From NCBI GenBank assembly GCA_963281255.1, contig OY725490.1:310001-374000 (forward strand): DNA of 64,000 nt, in the 5' to 3' direction. A program made the translations under genes and the position numbers. Below, piece after piece: positions 1 to 10,176 of this stretch. Every line of letters starts with the position of its first letter. Within the stretch, counting starts at the first letter, position 1. A model generated the notes under the pieces. The model made no database searches. It had not been told where the DNA came from and was given only the letters and a program-made list of their open reading frames with translations. The DNA comes from Aphrocallistes beatrix (lineage: Eukaryota > Porifera > Hexactinellida > Sceptrulophora > Aphrocallistidae).

Positions 1-589
1 AAAAACATATAACTTTTTACGGGAAGGAAGCGCCCCCCCACTTCTATTTTTGGCAAAACACCGCTGCCAGCCGTCCCTCGGGCCAACTTCCGCTTTTTTC
101 ACGCTTCTATTGGGTTGACGTCATGAGTATTGAGTATCCTATACTATTTAGATGAATTATGTCCCGCTTTTCAAGATTCCATTTATAATAATTTTTATGT
201 ATCGCATCGTGTCCGCGAAATTCATAGTCGCATCCCGCTTTTACCATGGCTCAAGTTACAAGTATGGAGACACGATACCTCAACTGTTAATACAAGAAAA
301 TTTCAAATTTAACACTTACGTAATGTATCTAGCATCCTAGTATATAGGTACATTACTCTAAAGGACTATGTAGCGATATCTAATTTTCAAATGAAAATAT
401 TCTTAAATTCATCTGTAAATTCCTTCACGATTTACTTTATTCAATATTCATTAACGATCAATTATCCTTTCCAAAGTAATCCTCATGTAGTATGATCATT
501 AGCATAGGGATAACCAGTCTCATAGACTCGATAAAAGAAGATCTTGAATAGCCTTTCGATTACTCAAAATGCATAAAGATTCATGACGC
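1..589. other. Intergenic, no gene recognised
   Basis: AT-rich sequence with only short open frames lacking recognisable motifs. A C-run near position 32 and GC-richer sequence to about 120 look like the edge of a dispersed element. I see no promoter or RNA gene. Confidence 0.5.
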
Positions 590-1345
590 ACAAACTAATA
601 CTCTTGATGAGCTTCATTGTGTAGCTATTGATCCGTTTACTGACCAAATGTATTGTACTTTTAGTCAATGAATTATTCAGAAATGGAACAGTGTTGGATT
701 ACTCTCAGTCTGGAGAGTTTCTAAGACCGTTCTCCCACGAGAAGATGGAGTATACTCATGATATTGCGATACATAAGAACAATGTCTATATAGTTTTAGG
801 GAAATGTTGTCTTCTTCATTTCAAAGTAGCAGATTCTATTCGCCTCATTCATAGCAAGGATGATGGATGTTCTGGTATTGGAAGTTAATGGAGCCTAGAC
901 AACTTGATATTTCTGATGAGGGAGATATGTTCATTGCTTATTTCGGAAATAATCTTGTACAAATCCTGGATGGTAACCTTGAACACAAGAGTCACATTTC
1001 CCACCACTCTATGCTAAAGCCACGTGATGTCAAACTGACACCAGATGTTAGGAGATATTCCAGAACAATCCACTTGCTGCATTCACATTTTCATTCACAT
1101 AATTGAAAAATTATGTTCTCTTATCCTAAATGGGATCCCGAATAGTATTCAATGCCGTGGATTTTGTGTAGACACTCATAGAAAGACTTTTATAATTGAT
1201 AATGTAACTTCTCAAATCAAGTTCTTCACGAAAGAAGGATTTCTCCCAAACAATGGATACATTAGACGCGACAAAAGTTGAGGAGACTAGTCGGAGTAGC
1301 TTGGATACCCAATAAATTAGTCGTTTTATCTAAGATATTTTGCAA
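590..1345 (+). pseudogene. Broken NHL-propeller gene, subfamily A2
   Basis: This is a decayed copy of the intact A2 gene at 9268-10176. It can be followed through the stretch encoding the YSQSGEFLRPF-like strand, the EGDMFIAYFGNNLVQILDG blade 3 and the SQIKFFTKEG strand of blade 5. The reading frame changes at least twice: around 880, where the bases linking blades 2 and 3 are altered, and around 1050, where about 11 bases of the blade-4 strand ending in VYVLG are missing. The first 60 or so codons, including the FDHLI N-terminus, are not recognisable. No TATA box is placed as in the intact genes. It is best read as a dead member of the array. Confidence 0.85.
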
Positions 1346-1394
1346 TAGATTATAAATATATTCTTGCATTATTTGGACTGTCTTAAAATTGCAT

Positions 1395-1560
1395 ATTCTT
1401 TATGCGATTAGCATGCATGCCAACCTGAGTTATGATAAAAGCGGGACGCAGTGTTAAATTTTGCGGGACATGGCGGGACGCAATAGAAAAGTTTTATGCA
1501 TAGAAAATAAAAAAGCGGGGCATAATTGTGAAATTTTATGTAAAAGCGGGACATTCGGGA
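1395..1560. repeat. Dispersed repeat with GCGGGAC motifs
   Basis: The block begins CATGCCAACCTGAG and carries several spaced GCGGGAC/GCGGGGC words. Related blocks occur 3' of subfamily B genes near 40650, 53200 and 63712, and inside the transposon at 42947-43421. This is a moderately repeated element of unknown class. Confidence 0.6.
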
Positions 1561-1799
1561 AAAGAAGTTTAATAGTTGAGTGAAAAATGTCAGTCAACAG
1601 ACTGCCAGAAACGAGAAAGTTCGGCAAGTATGCAATAGTTGGTTAAGCTAGTCGTTTTGAACCTTCATAAACTCGATCATTAAGAATCTAAATACACAAT
1701 CACATGTTTCGCATTTTACTTAATACACACAACAATGATATTTATGAACATTTCTGTGATAGTTTTCCCATTGTTGTGGTGTCACAATTATAGTGAATC

Positions 1800-1951
1800 G
1801 ACTCGACTGTATGGTTAGGTACTTTGGCCTCATCCCAGAAATTATGTACCTAAATTTCCGGGGTGTTCCCATCTCGTCCCGGAAAATAAGCATCTGGAAT
1901 CTTGTGGGAATTGGAATGGAAATTCTACTCCTAAGGCAACCCTGATAATTA
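1800..1951. repeat. Transposon-like remnant ending GGCAACCCTG
   Basis: The sequence contains two back-to-back stretches of the type GGTACTTTGG/CCCGGAAAATAAG and ends in GGCAACCCTG. That end is the inverted-repeat end of the hAT-like element at 27972-28205. A similar CCTAATTTCCGGGAC block recurs at 43500-43640. No full paired end was located. Confidence 0.45.
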
Positions 1952-2774
1952 GTCACCCCACCCCAACTATAAATGCCGGTCAAAAATAGGTAGCAAGTAA
2001 AGAAAAGTAATGAGTAAGTAAGACTAAAACTAAAATATAGGAAAAAGATGAAGTATCAAGTTAACGGTTGACAAAAAAATCAGTTCAACTTTATTATTGC
2101 CAGTTCTGGTAATCCTGGTACAAAATACTATGCAGTGGCGTAGCACTGACTCAAAAAGTGGTCCAACTAAAAACATGTAAACCATGAGTTGGACTCGGAA
2201 TTTTGCTATATCATTGTCCAATAGAAATAAAATTAATAATATTATTCTGTGGAATCGTCGTAATGGATCCACTTCCACTGCTTAAACCACTTTACATTGA
2301 ATGCTCTTTGCACAACATTAGTCAACTCAAAATAGCGTTTTGGGAAAATAATAGTTTTTGGACGATGGGGCTCTTTAGGTACAGGCGATGCCATTGAGAG
2401 ATATAATTCAGCTAGCAAACTTGATAAATAAGGTCAGACAAAAGATATACATACATTGGAATGCAATAGCACAAACTTACAAGTCAGAAATAGGAAAATT
2501 CATGGTCCGGCTAAAAAAGAAGTCCGGCCAAAGCCGGACCTGCCGCACCTACTCATACGCCTATGCTATGGTATTATAATATAGTGTGATCCATCTATTC
2601 ATATCGGTTTATATGTTGACTGGTACGTATTACGACTGTAGTTTTATTTTGTACTACTATGCACTACTATTCAGTTACTATGGCAGTTTACCTACGTAAA
2701 TCCAGTTATTGCAGCAGTCATTAGATTATGTTAATGATAAATACATTCCACTATTTTGCTTGCCATCATTCGTA
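1952..2774. other. Intergenic region upstream of first intact A1 gene
   Basis: No gene is recognised; open frames on both strands are short and featureless. A small CCGG-rich inverted motif (TCCGGCCAAAGCCGGA) lies at about 2521-2540 and is related to the GGCCGGACCAA motifs near 24780-24890. The last 200 bp resemble the upstream region of the A1 gene at 23040. Confidence 0.45.
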
Positions 2775-2782
2775 TATAAATA
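2775..2782 (+). promoter_or_regulatory. TATA box of A1 gene at 2832
   Basis: A TATAAATA box followed by GAGATGAT lies 57 bp upstream of the ATG. The same box with the same following bases stands 72 bp upstream of the sister gene at 23040. Confidence 0.75.
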
Positions 2783-2831
2783 GAGATGATATTTTATTTA
2801 ATTTACATATGTACAGCTTATTATAAGAGTA

Positions 2832-3746
2832 ATGGCTACCATTATATTTCCTGAAGTCGCACAATATGAAGACCCAAAAGAGCAACAAAAGATCTTTTAT
2901 GAGCACTTGATAGCTATAGAAAAGGAGGAAAGTGTTGGTAATCACGGACCTAATTCATGCAAAGGTGTTGTTTGCGATGATATAACCAACAAAATTTACA
3001 TCGTAGAATCAGGGTTGTATTTCTCACAGATCTCAATCTTTTCGCAGAATGGTGAGTATCTAAAAACATATGTGTCAGAAGAAATGAAGAGTCCTTGTGG
3101 GATAGCAGTCGATAAGAACATTATCTACGTGACAGACATAAGGGAACATTGCATATTTTATTTCACAACTGTGCCAATATTCTATCTCATCTCTATAGTA
3201 GGTGGGAAGGGTACAGGCTTGGAAGAGTTCCACTATCCAAACCAGCTCACAGTGTCTATGCACGGAGATGTCTTTGTGTCTGATTGCATGAATGATCGAC
3301 TTAAAGTCTTGAAAAGAACAATGTTCTATCGGATAATCTTTGAAAAGCACATCTCGCACCACACTATGACGAAACCTTGTGATGTTAAGTTGGCACCAGA
3401 TGAAAGCATATACGCTCTAAGCTACATAGACTCTTTCTGTGTGCATATTTTCTCTCGTACAGGAGAGAAGATTAGCTCTTTAATAACAAGTGGAGATATC
3501 GGAATGCAGGTTATGAGCCCTCACTTCTTCTGTCTCGATACTGAAGAGAATTTGTTTATCAGCGATAGTGGGGCTCATCAAGTGAAAGTATTTTCTAAAG
3601 AAGGCACACTTCTGCACAAGATAGGAGAGAGAGGTGAAGGAGTCGGAGAACTGTATCATCCGCAAGGAATTGCTCTCATAAACAATCTCAAAATTGCTGT
3701 TGTCTCTCAGAATGAGAAATACAGATTGCAAATATTTTGTTTATGA
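2832..3746 (+). CDS. NHL-repeat six-bladed propeller protein, subfamily A1
   Basis: The 304-residue single-exon protein is made almost entirely of six NHL-like beta-propeller blades at about residues 43-82, 86-126, 128-174, 181-220, 228-266 and 268-304. Blade 3 is the clearest (GGKGTGLEEFHYPNQLTVS, then GDVFVSDCMNDRLKVL), and blade 6 opens with GVGELYHPQGIAL. The N-terminal YEHLIAI segment probably supplies the strand that closes the ring. There is no RING, B-box, coiled coil, signal peptide or membrane helix, so a soluble binding module is the simplest reading. NHL propellers are known to bind RNA or protein, but the ligand here is unknown. The start is supported by homology to all A1 genes and by the TATA box. 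Its closest relative is the gene at 23040; long stretches are nearly identical, but the loop around residues 160-172 is completely different. Confidence 0.93.
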   Translation: MATIIFPEVAQYEDPKEQQKIFYEHLIAIEKEESVGNHGPNSCKGVVCDDITNKIYIVESGLYFSQISIFSQNGEYLKTYVSEEMKSPCGIAVDKNIIYVTDIREHCIFYFTTVPIFYLISIVGGKGTGLEEFHYPNQLTVSMHGDVFVSDCMNDRLKVLKRTMFYRIIFEKHISHHTMTKPCDVKLAPDESIYALSYIDSFCVHIFSRTGEKISSLITSGDIGMQVMSPHFFCLDTEENLFISDSGAHQVKVFSKEGTLLHKIGERGEGVGELYHPQGIALINNLKIAVVSQNEKYRLQIFCL

Positions 3747-3928
3747 AGCCTATACATATACCTTATTTCAAATATATATCTTTCTCCTGGCATATTACAG
3801 TTGTTTTTATTGTGCATATAGCATTCCACTCTAATTTGAATTTTCTCATTTCATATCCATCTCTCAATACACTAACCTGTAGACACTATAGGTCTGAATA
3901 TCAAAATTTCTTTCAGTTTCATGCTTTC

Positions 3929-3934
3929 AATAAA
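3929..3934 (+). terminator. Polyadenylation signal AATAAA
   Basis: The AATAAA lies in a context (TTTCAATAAAATATTT) that recurs 3' of the A1 gene at 23040 (24143) and at 12252. It is a likely 3' end for the 2832 gene, about 185 bp past the stop. Confidence 0.65.
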
Positions 3935-4586
3935 ATATTTTATAGTTATTATTCTAGATGCACTATTACAATTCAATCTTAAATTTCGCTCATATTCACC
4001 AAATGAAATTTAAAATGGTCACTATAATTTAGGAGATATAATCTTCAGCTGTAAACACTCAATCCCTACACTCTACATCCTAGCATACAATTACTCCTAC
4101 CTTCAAATAGGAAATGACACTTTTCGTAAAACAAATCAGAGGAAGATATTGAATATAACGTCGACAACTCAATAATCCATAGTATTAATACGCAGTTACA
4201 ATATTTTGGAGATCTCTGATCTAGTTCTCTTTTGCCATTTTTATAGTCGCGTACAAAATGCTTCAACACTAACTTTAAAACTATAGACTTCCATGGGAAT
4301 GCCATTTGCAAATCATTTTTGATTATCTTAATGAATTATACAAGCATATGCAAATGTTAGAGTGTGTCAATCTTTAGATGATTACGCTTCAAATAGTTTA
4401 CTTTGATCACCAAATGTCTACCATTAAAGATTCAAGCAATTTAGAGATGATTTAGTGATCGCACAAGGTAGGCTTCTCCAATGCAGATTTATAATGATAT
4501 TTTCCGGTTTAAGGATAAATTTGCAAAAAGAGTACTTCTGATGTAAGCAATGGATCCAATACAACCTTGTATTGTGATATTTGGGT

Positions 4587-4768
4587 GTGGTTTATATCAG
4601 CCAATGATACATTTTGATAGGTTAAAATCTTCCGGTTTGGAGATATTGGTGAAACCAGTTGGCCCCGCCTTCGTACTTGTAATTATTAATGGTCCCAACT
4701 GGTTTCACCAATATCTCCGAACCGAGAGATTTTAGTCCATCAAAATGTATTATTGGCTGATATATTAC
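4587..4768. repeat. Fold-back (hairpin) element
   Basis: Two arms of about 70 bp are inverted copies: ATATCAGCCAATGATACATT at one end pairs with AATGTATTATTGGCTGATAT at the other, and GATATTGGTGAAACCAGTTG pairs with CAACTGGTTTCACCAATATC. The loop is about 40 bp. It has no coding capacity and is a MITE-like hairpin. Confidence 0.85.
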
Positions 4769-4794
4769 GCATCAAAAATTGAAAACTAATTTGA

Positions 4795-4961
4795 TGATTT
4801 TTCGAGTGATATCGATTTTACCGTTAAGAAAGATATATTTATAGAGATGTTATCTCCCTTATAATTAATCAATGTGAGCCCAGGCGTCCAAAGGGCGCCT
4901 CCGGTGGACACAAAGTGTCTGCTACCCGCGCAGCGCAAGCAAGCGATGCACGCTTGTATAC
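4795..4961 (-). repeat. Dispersed repeat R2 (single arm)
   Basis: The GC-rich end reads GCGCAGCGCAAGCAAGCG on this strand, next to GGTGGACACAAAGTGTC and an AT-rich tail with GAGATGTTATCTCCCTTATA. The same arm occurs at 31151-31307, 34048-34125, 61115-61257 and 61535-61680. Shorter GC-rich pieces are at 7019, 13239, 19970 and 22174. In the 61-kb copy two arms face each other, so R2 is probably one half of a fold-back transposon. Confidence 0.75.
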
Positions 4962-5314
4962 TATATAATAATATAACATCTTCCATTCCACAAAATGCTC
5001 CAAATTATGTTCGTAAACAGATTATTTCGGATATCATTCTGAATCCAATTATTATTTGATGTTAAAACTTGACACCATGAGCTAATCATTGCATCATCAT
5101 TTTGCTATATTTTTAGCATTCCTTCCTCTGTGGTTATTTACTTACTTAATAATATTGTGGTTTGATGAATATTACCATCTTGTTCTTCATCCTTGGTGCA
5201 TATTTTTGGTTTATTCTGAGGTCTTATTACAGTAGGCTATGGTCATAAATATTTTGGATTATGTCTTATGGTGATTACATTCAACTCACTGTGACCAATA
5301 CTAGCCACCGCTCC

Positions 5315-5322
5315 TATAAATA
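5315..5322 (+). promoter_or_regulatory. TATA box of A1 gene at 5394
   Basis: TATAAATA lies 79 bp upstream of the ATG. Just upstream is CACTGTGACCAATACTAGC, a CCAAT-containing stretch also present at 25865-25890 before the gene at 25991 and in degenerate form before 13978 and 20709. Confidence 0.75.
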
Positions 5323-5393
5323 CACAGAAGTTTTCTACACTACCATTATTTAACTACAACTTTCCCTTCAATTAATCGCTTTTCTGAAGTGTA

Positions 5394-6290
5394 ATGGCTG
5401 GCATCCGATTTCCCAAAGTGCCACACCTCAAAGATTCAACAGATCCACAAATCTATGACCACTTGACAATTATAGAAAATAGAGAAATAGAAAGTAGTGA
5501 AGAAGAACTTAATGTTAAAGGTGTTGCCTTCGATTCTACCACCAACAAAATTTATCTGTTAGAATCGGGATTAAAGTCCTCACATATTTCAATCTTCTCC
5601 CAGAGTGCTGAATTACTCTACACATTAAAAACTGTGCTCATGAAGAACCCATGTGGGATAGCAATCGATGAAGACAATATTTACTTCACTGATTTAGAAT
5701 TGGACTGCGTATTTCATTTCAAAATTGTGCCTTACTTCCATCTTGTCGGTAAAGTCGGCAAGAAAGGCTCTGGAGATGAAGAATTCAACTGTCCCTATCA
5801 GCTCGCGGTGTCTATACACGGAGATGTCTTTGTGACTGATTGTTGGAATAATCGAATCAAAATCATCAATCGATTCCTGAAATACCAAAACCATATCTCG
5901 CACTACTCCATGACGAAACCCTGTGATGTTAAGCTGTCACCAGTCTCTGTATATGTTTTAAGCCCCAGAGATTCTGCCAGTGTACACGTATTCTCTTATA
6001 CAGGAGAGAAGATTCGATCCTTCATCACAGGTAAAGGGATTGGAAGGCATGTTGTGAGCCCTCAACTCTTTTGTCTCGATGCAAACGAGAATTTAATTAT
6101 TAGCAATAGAAGTTGGGCTGATCAGCTAAAAATATTTTCTAAAGAAGGCACACTTCTTCACTTGGTGGGAAAGAGAGATGATGAAGCTGGAGAGTTGGAA
6201 TATCCACGAGGAATTGCTCTAATTAACAATCGCAAGATAGCGATTGTCTCTCGGGATGAGAATTATTACTTTTTTAAAATATTTTCCTAA
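5394..6290 (+). CDS. NHL-repeat six-bladed propeller protein, subfamily A1
   Basis: The protein is 298 residues in a single exon. The N-terminus MAGIRFPKVPHLKDS and YDHLTII are typical of A1. Blades include NPCGIAIDEDNIYFTDLELD (blade 2), EEFNCPYQLAVSIHGDVFVT (blade 3), the shared ISHYSMTKPCDVKLSP strand that begins blade 4, and GELEYPRGIALINNRKIAIV (blade 6). No targeting signal or extra domain is visible. The linker between blades 3 and 4 is the short form (IINRFLKYQNHISH), also found in the gene at 25991 and shorter than in the genes at 13978 and 20709. The 3' flank (AATAAA at 6686) resembles that of the gene at 25991, which suggests these two descend from one duplication. Substrate and location are unknown. 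Confidence 0.93.
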   Translation: MAGIRFPKVPHLKDSTDPQIYDHLTIIENREIESSEEELNVKGVAFDSTTNKIYLLESGLKSSHISIFSQSAELLYTLKTVLMKNPCGIAIDEDNIYFTDLELDCVFHFKIVPYFHLVGKVGKKGSGDEEFNCPYQLAVSIHGDVFVTDCWNNRIKIINRFLKYQNHISHYSMTKPCDVKLSPVSVYVLSPRDSASVHVFSYTGEKIRSFITGKGIGRHVVSPQLFCLDANENLIISNRSWADQLKIFSKEGTLLHLVGKRDDEAGELEYPRGIALINNRKIAIVSRDENYYFFKIFS

Positions 6291-6685
6291 TTATGAAACT
6301 TGTGGACTATAGAGTATGCTGGTTAAATTATATAACTTCAGTTATCCTTACCAAAAGTAACAATGATGCAGATATATTCCGTTTTAGATAATATTAAAGG
6401 CGTATAATAACTGTATCTAAGCCTTATTCAAATTTCAACCTGTCATGACATAGTATCGCAGACTTATTGATCTTTTAACCTAAAATATTCCCGCGTCATC
6501 ATTTCACACTTTTGAAAGCTAATATCTCACGAATAAGAAGAGATAGAAGAAGATGTTATTCATAAAATGTCCTGGGATATATAGTATATATATCTACAAT
6601 TATACGAGTTTTACCATGATGACGTCATGAAAAGTCGGGTTCAGTGACTCATAACGTGACCTTGTATATATGTACGTATTTTCAA

Positions 6686-6691
6686 AATAAA
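6686..6691 (+). terminator. Possible polyadenylation signal AATAAA
   Basis: AATAAA sits in a block (AATAAATTAAACGCACATTC, then CCCGTCTGAGAGTTTTTTA) that is conserved 3' of the A1 gene at 25991, where the signal is at 27328. About 395 bp separate it from the stop codon. Confidence 0.5.
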
Positions 6692-7018
6692 TTAAACGCA
6701 CATTCATATCCCGTCTGAGAGTTTTTTATATTCTAACACACAATTCACTTAACTTCAATTAGAAAATGACCCAGTTTGTCTAATAAATCAGAGGAAGGCA
6801 TTGAATACAGCTTCTACCACTCAATGATCCATAGGACTGACTAATTGTCATATCTTGGTGATCTGCACTAGATCTGTTGCGTCCTTTTATTGTTTCATGT
6901 AAAATGCCTCAACACTGGTTTTATAGATACTATGGACAGCCGTGATAAATCGAAACTCATTCCTAAAATAATTTATTTTTGACTATCTAATGTATGCTGT
7001 GTCTATAACATAGAACAC

Positions 7019-7480
7019 AAGCGCGCTTCGCTTGCTTGCGCTGCGCGACTTGTGGACACTGTGTGCCCGCAGAGTCGCCCTGCGGGCATCTAGAGATACT
7101 CAATCTAACCTATTCTGGGATTTTTTTTACTTCATATAAATATTTTAAACAAAGGTTAACAACAAATTTCTCATATCGATCCGAACATTATCTAGCCTAT
7201 TTTTTTAATTTGTTTACTTTATGTAGCTATTGTAAACAAAAGTAAATAAATAAATTTTCAAATTTACTCGAAAACATGATGTTCTAAATCTGCACCCCTG
7301 AAAACCCCATATTTTTGTAATTTGTTTACTTTATGTATCTATTGTAAACAAAAGTAAACAAAATAATTTTCAAATCTACTCGAAAATATTATATTTGAAA
7401 TTTACACCTCTGAAAACCTCATATCAACCGTTGGAAGCTAGTCTTTAGCATTATTTTCAAAATTAATCAAATGGTGTGAA
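7019..7480. repeat. Composite repeat: R2 end plus GTTTACTTTATG units
   Basis: The block starts with GCGCGCTTCGCTTGCTTGCG and TTGTGGACACTGTGTGCCCG (R2) and runs into direct repeats of TTTGTTTACTTTATGTA with TATTGTAAACAAAAGTAAAC. The same order is found in GLI intron 3 at 34048-34345, so the whole block moved or was copied as one. Confidence 0.7.
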
Positions 7481-7850
7481 AATATGTATATATAGGTGTG
7501 AAAATATGCACATAATTTTTTTAATTGCTATACACTATAATACATTTAAGATATCAAACATAAGTTGTGGCTTTGAAATGTTAATAAGAATGACGATCTA
7601 TTGTAGTGTCGTACAATGGTTTCTATTGGATAGTGTAGTCATTTATTTTGTATAGAAAAGGTGTGAAAAAAATTTTTCCATTTTTTTTGCAGAGGTGTGA
7701 AAATTTCGCATAGATCTTAGAACTTAATCGTAGTAATATCATTTGACACCTACATGCCAATTTTCATATCTCTACGACTTGCCAATTCTTCAATCAAAAT
7801 TCGGACAAACAAAAAATAAAATCCTAGCGTTTTAATATATGAGATATTTA
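7481..7850 (+). repeat. Dispersed repeat R1
   Basis: An AT-rich block with repeated AGGTGTGAAAAT words and the landmark ATGACGATCTATTGTAGTGT. An inverted copy occupies 12690-13240 and a partial direct copy 43975-44218. No coding capacity is seen. Confidence 0.7.
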
Positions 7851-8119
7851 ATTCCACAAATGCTCAAAAGAAATTTTCACAAAATTTTACTACGAAAATC
7901 CTTCTGAATCAAATTTCCATTTTGATGATCAAACTTAATTACCAAATTCAAAACATTACACCAGATATTCAAACACTCCTTTCTCTGTAGTTACTTAGTA
8001 GTAGTTATGTTCTGTATAAGTCATGTGAAGTCGGATTATGATTTAATTTACATAGCAAAGACTTGTGCAACAGGAATAGAAAGAAAATTGTCCCTATTGC
8101 TTCATCGCGTGAGTAATAC

Positions 8120-8215
8120 TTAGTCTTGTGATACAGTTGTATTATACCATTGAACTCTCCTAATTAAACTCAGTTCAGTATTACTAAAGCAGTTTTGTAT
8201 TATTCAAAAGATGTC
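8120..8215 (+). promoter_or_regulatory. Conserved A1 upstream module without an A1 gene
   Basis: The block TTGAACTCTCCTAATTAAAC followed by CAGTTCAGTATTACTAAAGC recurs about 330 bp before the TATA boxes at 13890, 20621 and 25903. Here no A1 gene follows, so this may be the leftover control region of a lost gene. Confidence 0.5.
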
Positions 8216-8689
8216 ATCAATTCTAAGGAATAAAATCCATTGCTCTTGCAGTGTTTTGTTCATTAATGCCTCAACGTAGCTGCACCTCATTTACGTAATG
8301 ATAGAGTAATATGTGAAATTACAATTTTTAGACAGAAACCACCTTTATATTTCTAACATTTACCTATTACGTTTGAGCAATAGAACACTGCAAGTTTTTA
8401 AATCTATACCAATTCTATTTATCCACCTTTTACAAACAGAATTAAATTACTATTAAATTTATAATTGGTTACATTCGCATATTTACTTAATACCAACAAA
8501 GCGATTACAAATGAAACATTTGTGCTAGTCTTCTATTTGTTCAGATAAGTTGACTCTATCTTGCCAAATCTCTTTTTCTAATTTCAATCAAATTTTATTG
8601 CAAAGAACCATCTTCTAAGTAGTTACTGTGTACTTAAATCCCAAAATCTTAAATTGGAAGCTAATGCTTTAGCACTTAATATCTCATAT

Positions 8690-8970
8690 GATATAACAAT
8701 CTTACATTCTTAAATCATATTTCTAATATGCTACTGCATATTTACATTCCGTCTTATGTTATGCTATGATTGGTGTGCGAGTCTGTGGACTGACATCTTT
8801 TTCATAATCTGTTTCCATGATTCATAATTCACTTAGTACATACTATATAAGAGGTTTCACAGAGTATCGTTTAGTCTAGCAACATATCGCTTAATACTGT
8901 GACAGAAATGATTCGTTTACTCTGGTTATTACACAAGATACTCGTGATATTATAATTAATGTATAGTGAG
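8690..8970 (+). promoter_or_regulatory. Copy of the 23040-gene upstream region, no gene attached
   Basis: This stretch matches 22420-22830 (shared landmarks CACTTAGTA, ATGATTCGTT, GATACTCGTGATATTATAAT). It includes a TATATAAG word near 8845. The nearest coding start, at 9268, has its own A2-type upstream block. The region also provides the empty site for the transposon at 22572-22743. Confidence 0.55.
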
Positions 8971-9029
8971 GCATCTATTCGTTTCGGTATGTAGGTAGAT
9001 ATTTTTAGATTTTGGAGTTTGTGTGATAG

Positions 9030-9190
9030 TAATTAACACTGCTATTCCTGATATAGAAGAGATCCTAGAAACTACTTAAGTATACTTAATTAGTATACAT
9101 CTAGCTTCCTCGCACATATTGCTTAAGTCAATATTGATGCAATTCTCAAATTACATTTAACATTGATTCTCTCCTGAATAGGTGAATAGG
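9030..9190 (+). promoter_or_regulatory. A2-type proximal promoter with decayed TATA box
   Basis: The block aligns to the conserved 150-bp regions before 11022, 16063 and 18214 (CTAGCTTCCT, CAATTCTCAAATT, then GATTCT). Where those three have CTATAAATAGG, this one reads CTGAATAGG, about 93 bp before the ATG. Confidence 0.6.
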
Positions 9191-9267
9191 TAAATTGAGA
9201 AATTTGTTCTGTATTCATAGCAAATTAGTTTTCTTTTCCGAGCAAATATTCTCATTTTTTATTAAAG

Positions 9268-10176
9268 ATGGCAAGCTCCATAGCCTCCGTTGAAAATCCT
9301 GAATACCCTTTCGACCACTTAATAAGCATCAAACTTATGGACTCAAATAGTGTTGACCATATATGGCTCCCTTGGTCTAAATTGGAGCCTCATTGTCTAG
9401 CAATTGATCCATTTACTCGCAAGATTTGTGTACTCATGGTCAATGACAGTCTCAAATACGGTGAGATGCTAGTCTACTCTCAGTCTGGAGAGTTTCTAAG
9501 ATTGTTCTTTCTCGAAAAAGTGAAGTCTACTACTCATAGTATGGCAGTACATAGAAACAATGTTTATATAGTTTCAGGGCTATACTGCTTTCTTCATTTC
9601 AAATTTGCAGATTCTATTAGTCTCATTAGTAGCAAGAATGATATAGGTTCTGGTATTGGAGAGTTCATGGGGCCTAGACAACTTGATATTTCTAAAGAGG
9701 GAGATCTGTTCGTTGCTGATTTCGGTAATAATCGTGTACAAATCCTGGATGGCAACCTTCAATACAAGAGACACATTTCCCACCACTCCATGTTAAGGCC
9801 ATGTGATGTCAAACTGATACCAGATGAGATTTATGTGTTAGGAGACAGTCCAGAGCAATCCACTCATTGCATCCACATTTTCACTCACATGGGCGAGAAA
9901 TTACGTTCTATCGTCTTAAATGGAATCCCGAATAGTGTGAGATGTCGTGGATTTTGTATAGACACTTTTGGAGACGTTATTATAATTGATAATGCATCTC
10001 ACCAAATCAAGTTCTTCACAAAAGAAGGAAATCTCTTCGAAACGATGAATATATTTTCTAATGAAACGGGGTGTTTGGATGAGATAATTGGAGTAGCTTG
10101 GATGACCAATCAGAAATTAGTTGTTTTACGCAAGGAATCTACTTTCAAAAGACTAGAAATATATTCTTGGTTTTAG
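9268..10176 (+). CDS. NHL-repeat six-bladed propeller protein, subfamily A2
   Basis: The protein is 302 residues in a single exon. The N-terminal FDHLISI strand is followed by six NHL-like units. Blade 1 has LAIDPFTRKICVLMVN, blade 3 has RQLDISKEGDLFVADFGNNR running into VQILDGNLQYKRHISHHSM, blade 4 has PCDVKLIPDEIYVLGD, and blade 5 has RGFCIDTFGDVIIIDN with QIKFFTKEG. Blade 6 is atypical (EIIGVAWMTNQKLVVLRKES), with ETGCLD replacing the usual glycine-rich turn. No RING, B-box or signal peptide is visible. It is the intact template for the broken copies at 590-1345 and 15140-15449, whose 3' half is nearly identical. Its TATA box appears lost, so its expression may differ from the other A2 genes. 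Confidence 0.92.
   Translation: MASSIASVENPEYPFDHLISIKLMDSNSVDHIWLPWSKLEPHCLAIDPFTRKICVLMVNDSLKYGEMLVYSQSGEFLRLFFLEKVKSTTHSMAVHRNNVYIVSGLYCFLHFKFADSISLISSKNDIGSGIGEFMGPRQLDISKEGDLFVADFGNNRVQILDGNLQYKRHISHHSMLRPCDVKLIPDEIYVLGDSPEQSTHCIHIFTHMGEKLRSIVLNGIPNSVRCRGFCIDTFGDVIIIDNASHQIKFFTKEGNLFETMNIFSNETGCLDEIIGVAWMTNQKLVVLRKESTFKRLEIYSWF

Noticed and set aside
590..1345. Reading the three short frames as separate small genes
   Set aside because: All three are consecutive pieces of a single A2 NHL gene in shifted frames, judged by alignment with 9268-10176.
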